Source of the DNA: Acidisoma silvae
Lineage (GTDB): Bacteria > Pseudomonadota > Alphaproteobacteria > Acetobacterales > Acetobacteraceae
Assembly: GCF_020618775.1 (NCBI RefSeq)
Contig: NZ_JAESVB010000004.1
Coordinates: 62,001-126,000, forward strand
Reading direction: 5' to 3'
Length of the DNA: 64,000 nucleotides
In this document: positions 61,353 through 64,000 of the stretch, piece after piece
Numbering within the stretch: position 1 is the first letter of the stretch
How the letters are laid out: every line of letters starts with the position of its first letter
Translations under genes and position numbers: made by a program
Notes under the pieces: generated by a model
The model's input: only the letters and a program-made list of their open reading frames with translations
What the model was told of the DNA's origin: nothing
Database searches by the model: none

Positions 61353-62351
61353 ATGAGCGCGTCTGGCAAGGCCGCGCCTGCGCCCGCCCAGAAATCGTTT
61401 CTTGGCCGCATGCTGCGGTCGCGAGAAACTGGTATCATCTCTGCTTTGGCCATCATGGTCATCGGCCTGTCCTTTTTCGCGCCGGACTTCGCCTCGCCCA
61501 ATAACATGCTCAACGATGCCCGCAACTTCTCCTTCGTCGGCATCGTCGTGCTGGGACAGGCCATGGTGATGATCACCGGCGGCATCGATCTGTCGGTCGG
61601 CTCGGTCTGGGGCCTGGCGGCCGTTTCCTCGGCGGCCTTCATGAATATCGGCTTCGGTGCCATTCCGTCCTGCATCCTGGCCTTGCTGATTTCGGCTGCC
61701 ATCGGGCTGTTCAACGGGCTTTGCGTCACCAAGCTGCGGATGCCGCCCTTCGTGCCGACGCTGGCGACCATGTCCATTGCCCGCGCGCTGGCGCTGGTCA
61801 TCACGCGCGGCCATTCGATTGACGGTTTTCTGCCGGATGACAGCATCTTTTTCAATCTCGGCGGCGGTGCCACCTTCGGCCTGCCCAATCCCTTCATCGT
61901 CTTCGTTGTGCTGTCCGTCATCGCGGGCCTGGCCCTCAGCCGCACTGTCTATGGCCGCCAGCTTTACGCCATCGGCGGCAATGAGCGCGCGGCACGCCTG
62001 ACCGGGCTTGAAGTCGATCGTCTCAAGATCAGCGTCTATGTCATTTCCGCGGTGACGGCCGGCATCGCCGGCATCATCGAGGTGAGCTATCTCTCCTCCG
62101 CCATTTCCAATCAGGGACTGGGCAAGGAGCTGAGCGTCATTGCGGCGGCCGTTATCGGCGGCACGGCGCTGACCGGCGGCGAGGGTACCATTCTGGGCGT
62201 CTTCGTCGGTGCGGTCATTCTGGAAGTCCTGCGCAACGGTCTCGTGCTGCTCGGCACGGATGCGTATTGGCAGGGCGTTTTCGTCGGCTCGGTCATCGTG
62301 CTGGCGGTGTTCATCGATCAGCTCCGCAAGGGCTTCTGGCGAACACGATAG
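61353..62351 (+). CDS. sugar ABC transporter permease (system 2)
   Basis: 332 residues from the ATG at 61353; the longer open frame upstream is intergenic. RbsC-like with multiple membrane helices: VVLGQAMVMITGGIDLSVGS, MPPFVPTLATMSIARALALV, YAIGGNERAARLTGLEV and VIGGTALTGGEGTILG. First gene of a rightward permease, binding protein, ATPase operon. Confidence 0.94.
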   Translation: MSASGKAAPAPAQKSFLGRMLRSRETGIISALAIMVIGLSFFAPDFASPNNMLNDARNFSFVGIVVLGQAMVMITGGIDLSVGSVWGLAAVSSAAFMNIGFGAIPSCILALLISAAIGLFNGLCVTKLRMPPFVPTLATMSIARALALVITRGHSIDGFLPDDSIFFNLGGGATFGLPNPFIVFVVLSVIAGLALSRTVYGRQLYAIGGNERAARLTGLEVDRLKISVYVISAVTAGIAGIIEVSYLSSAISNQGLGKELSVIAAAVIGGTALTGGEGTILGVFVGAVILEVLRNGLVLLGTDAYWQGVFVGSVIVLAVFIDQLRKGFWRTR

Positions 62352-62396
62352 ACGTGCGTAAAAGCCCCTCAGAACAAAAAGACAGGGAACGACACC

Positions 62397-63365
62397 ATGA
62401 CGATGAAGAAAATCCTGCTTACGACGGCGGCGGTGATGACCATGGGCCTTGGTCTGGCAAGCCTGGGCGGCACGCGCGCCCAGGCGGCCGAGAAGACCTT
62501 CGCCATGGTGCCTAAGGCGCTCGGCATTCCCTTCTATGCCGATGCGGAAACGGGCTGTGAGGCGGAAGCCGCCAAGATCGGCGCGAAATGCGATTTCACC
62601 GGCCCGTCGCAGCTTGATGACGCGGCGCAGATCAGCATCATGCGCGATCTCATCACCAAGCATGTCGCTGGCATTTCGGTGGCCCCGAACAACCCGGACA
62701 GCATCAAGGGCGTGATCGCGGATGCCATCAAGGCCGGCATTCCCGTCATCACCTTCGATTCCGATTCGCCGGATTCCCAGCGCATCGGCTTCATCGGCAC
62801 CAATAACGAAGGCGGCGGCGAGACGGCAGGCAAGGCCTTCGCGGCGGCGCTGCCCAATGGCGGCACCTATGCCGTGCTGACGGGCGGCCTGTCCGCCGCC
62901 AACCTGAATGACCGCATCGCCGGCTTCAAGAAGCAGCTTGGGCCGAACTTCAAGGAAGTCGCGGGCTCGCCCTATTCCTGCAATGACGATTCCAATGCCG
63001 GCGTGCAGATCATTCAGGACGTGCTGGCGAAATATCCGCATCTGGACGGCATCTATTTCTCCGGCGGCTGGCCGATGTTCGCCCCCGCCGCCTATGCCCG
63101 TGCGGTGAAAAGCCGCAAGGCTGACATCCAGTCCGGCAAGTTCGTCGTCGTCAGCTTCGATACGCTGCTGCCGCAGCTGAAGCTGCTCAAGGAAGGGGAT
63201 GCCACCGTGCTCGTCGGCCAGCGCCCCTATGCCATGGGCACCGGTTCCATCGACATGCTGGAGACGCTGTCCAAGGGCGGCACCGTGCCGAAGATCACCG
63301 ATACCGGCACCGATGTCGTGACCAAGGATAATGTCGACAGCTTCATCGCCAAGGCGTCGAAGTAA
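62397..63365 (+). CDS. sugar ABC transporter periplasmic substrate-binding protein (system 2)
   Basis: 322 residues; AGGGA 8 bases before the ATG. Sec signal (KKILLTTAAVMTMGLGLASL, cleavage near AQAAE), then a RbsB-like fold with FAMVPKALGIPFYADAETG, GISVAPNNPDSIKGVI and PVITFDSDSPDSQRIGFIGT. The ligand is probably a monosaccharide or polyol. Not closely similar to the system 1 binding protein. Confidence 0.94.
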   Translation: MTMKKILLTTAAVMTMGLGLASLGGTRAQAAEKTFAMVPKALGIPFYADAETGCEAEAAKIGAKCDFTGPSQLDDAAQISIMRDLITKHVAGISVAPNNPDSIKGVIADAIKAGIPVITFDSDSPDSQRIGFIGTNNEGGGETAGKAFAAALPNGGTYAVLTGGLSAANLNDRIAGFKKQLGPNFKEVAGSPYSCNDDSNAGVQIIQDVLAKYPHLDGIYFSGGWPMFAPAAYARAVKSRKADIQSGKFVVVSFDTLLPQLKLLKEGDATVLVGQRPYAMGTGSIDMLETLSKGGTVPKITDTGTDVVTKDNVDSFIAKASK

Positions 63366-63376
63366 CAAAACACGTC

Positions 63377-63449
63377 ACCCGCGGGCCTGTCCCGCGGGTC
63401 TACCCGGTTCGGCGCCGCTACGGGTGGATGCCCGGCATGAAGCCGGGCA
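63377..63449. repeat. paired GC-rich hairpins (REP-like)
   Basis: ACCCGCGGG-CCTGT-CCCGCGGGT (63377-63399) and TGCCCGGC-N5-GCCGGGCA (63429-63449), the latter followed by TGACGG as in the element at 33640-33723. They lie between the binding-protein and ATPase genes and could stabilise or attenuate the message. Confidence 0.65.
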
Positions 63450-63486
63450 TGACGGTTGAGGATGCGGGCCGCTCAAGGATCAAGCG

Positions 63487-64000
63487 ATGTCCGTGCTGCT
63501 GGCGGTGGAAGATATTTCCAAGGGCTTTCCGGGCGTGCAGGCGCTGCGCGACGTTACCTTTCAGGTGGAAGTGGGCACTATCCACGCCATCATGGGGGAA
63601 AACGGCGCCGGCAAATCGACGCTTATGCAGGTCATCGCCGGGGCTTTGCGGCCCGATACCGGCCGGCTGATTTTTGACGGCAATCAGTTGCAGCTTTCGG
63701 GTACGCGCGATGCCGCGTCCAAAGGCATATCCATCGTCTTTCAGGAATTGATGCTGGCGCCGAATATGACGGTGTCCGAGAATATCTTTCTGGGGGCTGA
63801 GCCGCGTATTGCCGGCGTCATGGTGGATCGCACGGCCCAGCGGGCGCGGGCGCAGGCCGCACTGGCAAGGATGGGCATCGACATCGACCCCGACATTCGT
63901 CTGGGCGAGTTGACCATCGCGCAGCAGCAGCTCATCGAAATCTGCAAATCCCTGGTGCATGAGCCGCGTCTGCTCATTCTGGATGAGCCGACATCCAGCC
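63487..64000 (+). CDS. sugar ABC transporter ATP-binding protein (system 2), cut by the window end
   Basis: 171 residues visible. RbsA/MglA-like: ISKGFPGVQALRDVTF, Walker A GENGAGKSTLMQVIAG, Q-loop VFQELMLAPNMTVSENIFLG, and Walker B LLILDEPTSS at the edge. The signature motif is the RbsA-type variant LTIAQQQLIEI. Most such proteins have two ATPase domains (~500 residues), so about two thirds is probably missing. 121 bases after the binding protein gene. Confidence 0.93.
   Translation, partial: MSVLLAVEDISKGFPGVQALRDVTFQVEVGTIHAIMGENGAGKSTLMQVIAGALRPDTGRLIFDGNQLQLSGTRDAASKGISIVFQELMLAPNMTVSENIFLGAEPRIAGVMVDRTAQRARAQAALARMGIDIDPDIRLGELTIAQQQLIEICKSLVHEPRLLILDEPTSS

Noticed and set aside
61317-63368. 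683-codon open frame on the minus strand
   Set aside because: Runs antisense through a permease gene, an intergenic gap and a binding-protein gene that all have clear family motifs; His/Arg/Ala/Gly-rich translation is typical of GC-rich shadow frames.

Overview
The window is high-GC alphaproteobacterial DNA. I infer an acetic acid bacterium or close relative (Acetobacteraceae, Gluconacetobacter-like). The reasons are: an oxidative three-component FAD dehydrogenase (Tat-exported small subunit, GMC flavoprotein, triheme cytochrome c), an oxygen-dependent (CobG-type) cobalamin pathway, a Nit1C nitrilase cluster, and several Hint-domain and repeat-rich surface proteins. No rRNA, tRNA, CRISPR array, IS element, phage gene or replication origin was seen.

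Layout. 1-9.1 kb: two large surface proteins, the 3' part of an AIDA-repeat protein ending in a Hint domain, and a 2005-residue autotransporter. 9.1-10.3 kb: a PAS-GGDEF diguanylate cyclase. 10.4-27.9 kb: an aerobic cobalamin locus. cobP-cobO run leftward. A cobalamin riboswitch at about 11.6-11.8 kb heads a tightly overlapping rightward set: DUF1636-like, cobW, cobN, cobG, cobH, cobI, cobJ, cobL, cobE, cobM, cobA, cobB, cobT, cobV. Two genes of the same pathway, cobK and cbiD, are inverted inside it. 27.9-33.6 kb: a LysR regulator divergent from a sugar isomerase-like gene and the dehydrogenase complex.

33.8-45.2 kb: a leftward block that reads as one long operon. It begins with the Nit1C cluster (Sll0783-like protein, nitrilase, radical SAM, GNAT, AIR-synthase-like, glycosyltransferase, MSMEG_0570-like protein, flavin monooxygenase). 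It continues with an acyl-CoA synthetase, an amidase, an alkyltransferase-like protein and a proline-rich membrane protein. Nit1C has been linked in the literature to cyanide assimilation and, in cyanobacteria, to nitrogen starvation. A MocR-type regulator lies just upstream. 47.0-57.0 kb: an accessory region bracketed by two paralogous LuxR-type regulators whose receiver domains are degenerate. Between them are an AT-rich non-coding stretch, two proteins built of short FD..Y..HYL..G..EGR repeats, a second Hint protein, an RTX-like secreted protein and a 1040-residue double glycosyltransferase. This is the best candidate for an undescribed system. 57.3-64.0 kb: two different sugar-type ABC importers on either side of a short-chain dehydrogenase, one leftward and complete, one rightward and cut by the window end.

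Most genes within blocks overlap by 1-8 bases (ATGA, TGATG, GTGA, TTGA), so many starts were placed by coupling and Shine-Dalgarno spacing. Protein names come from recognised motifs and order, not from database searches.
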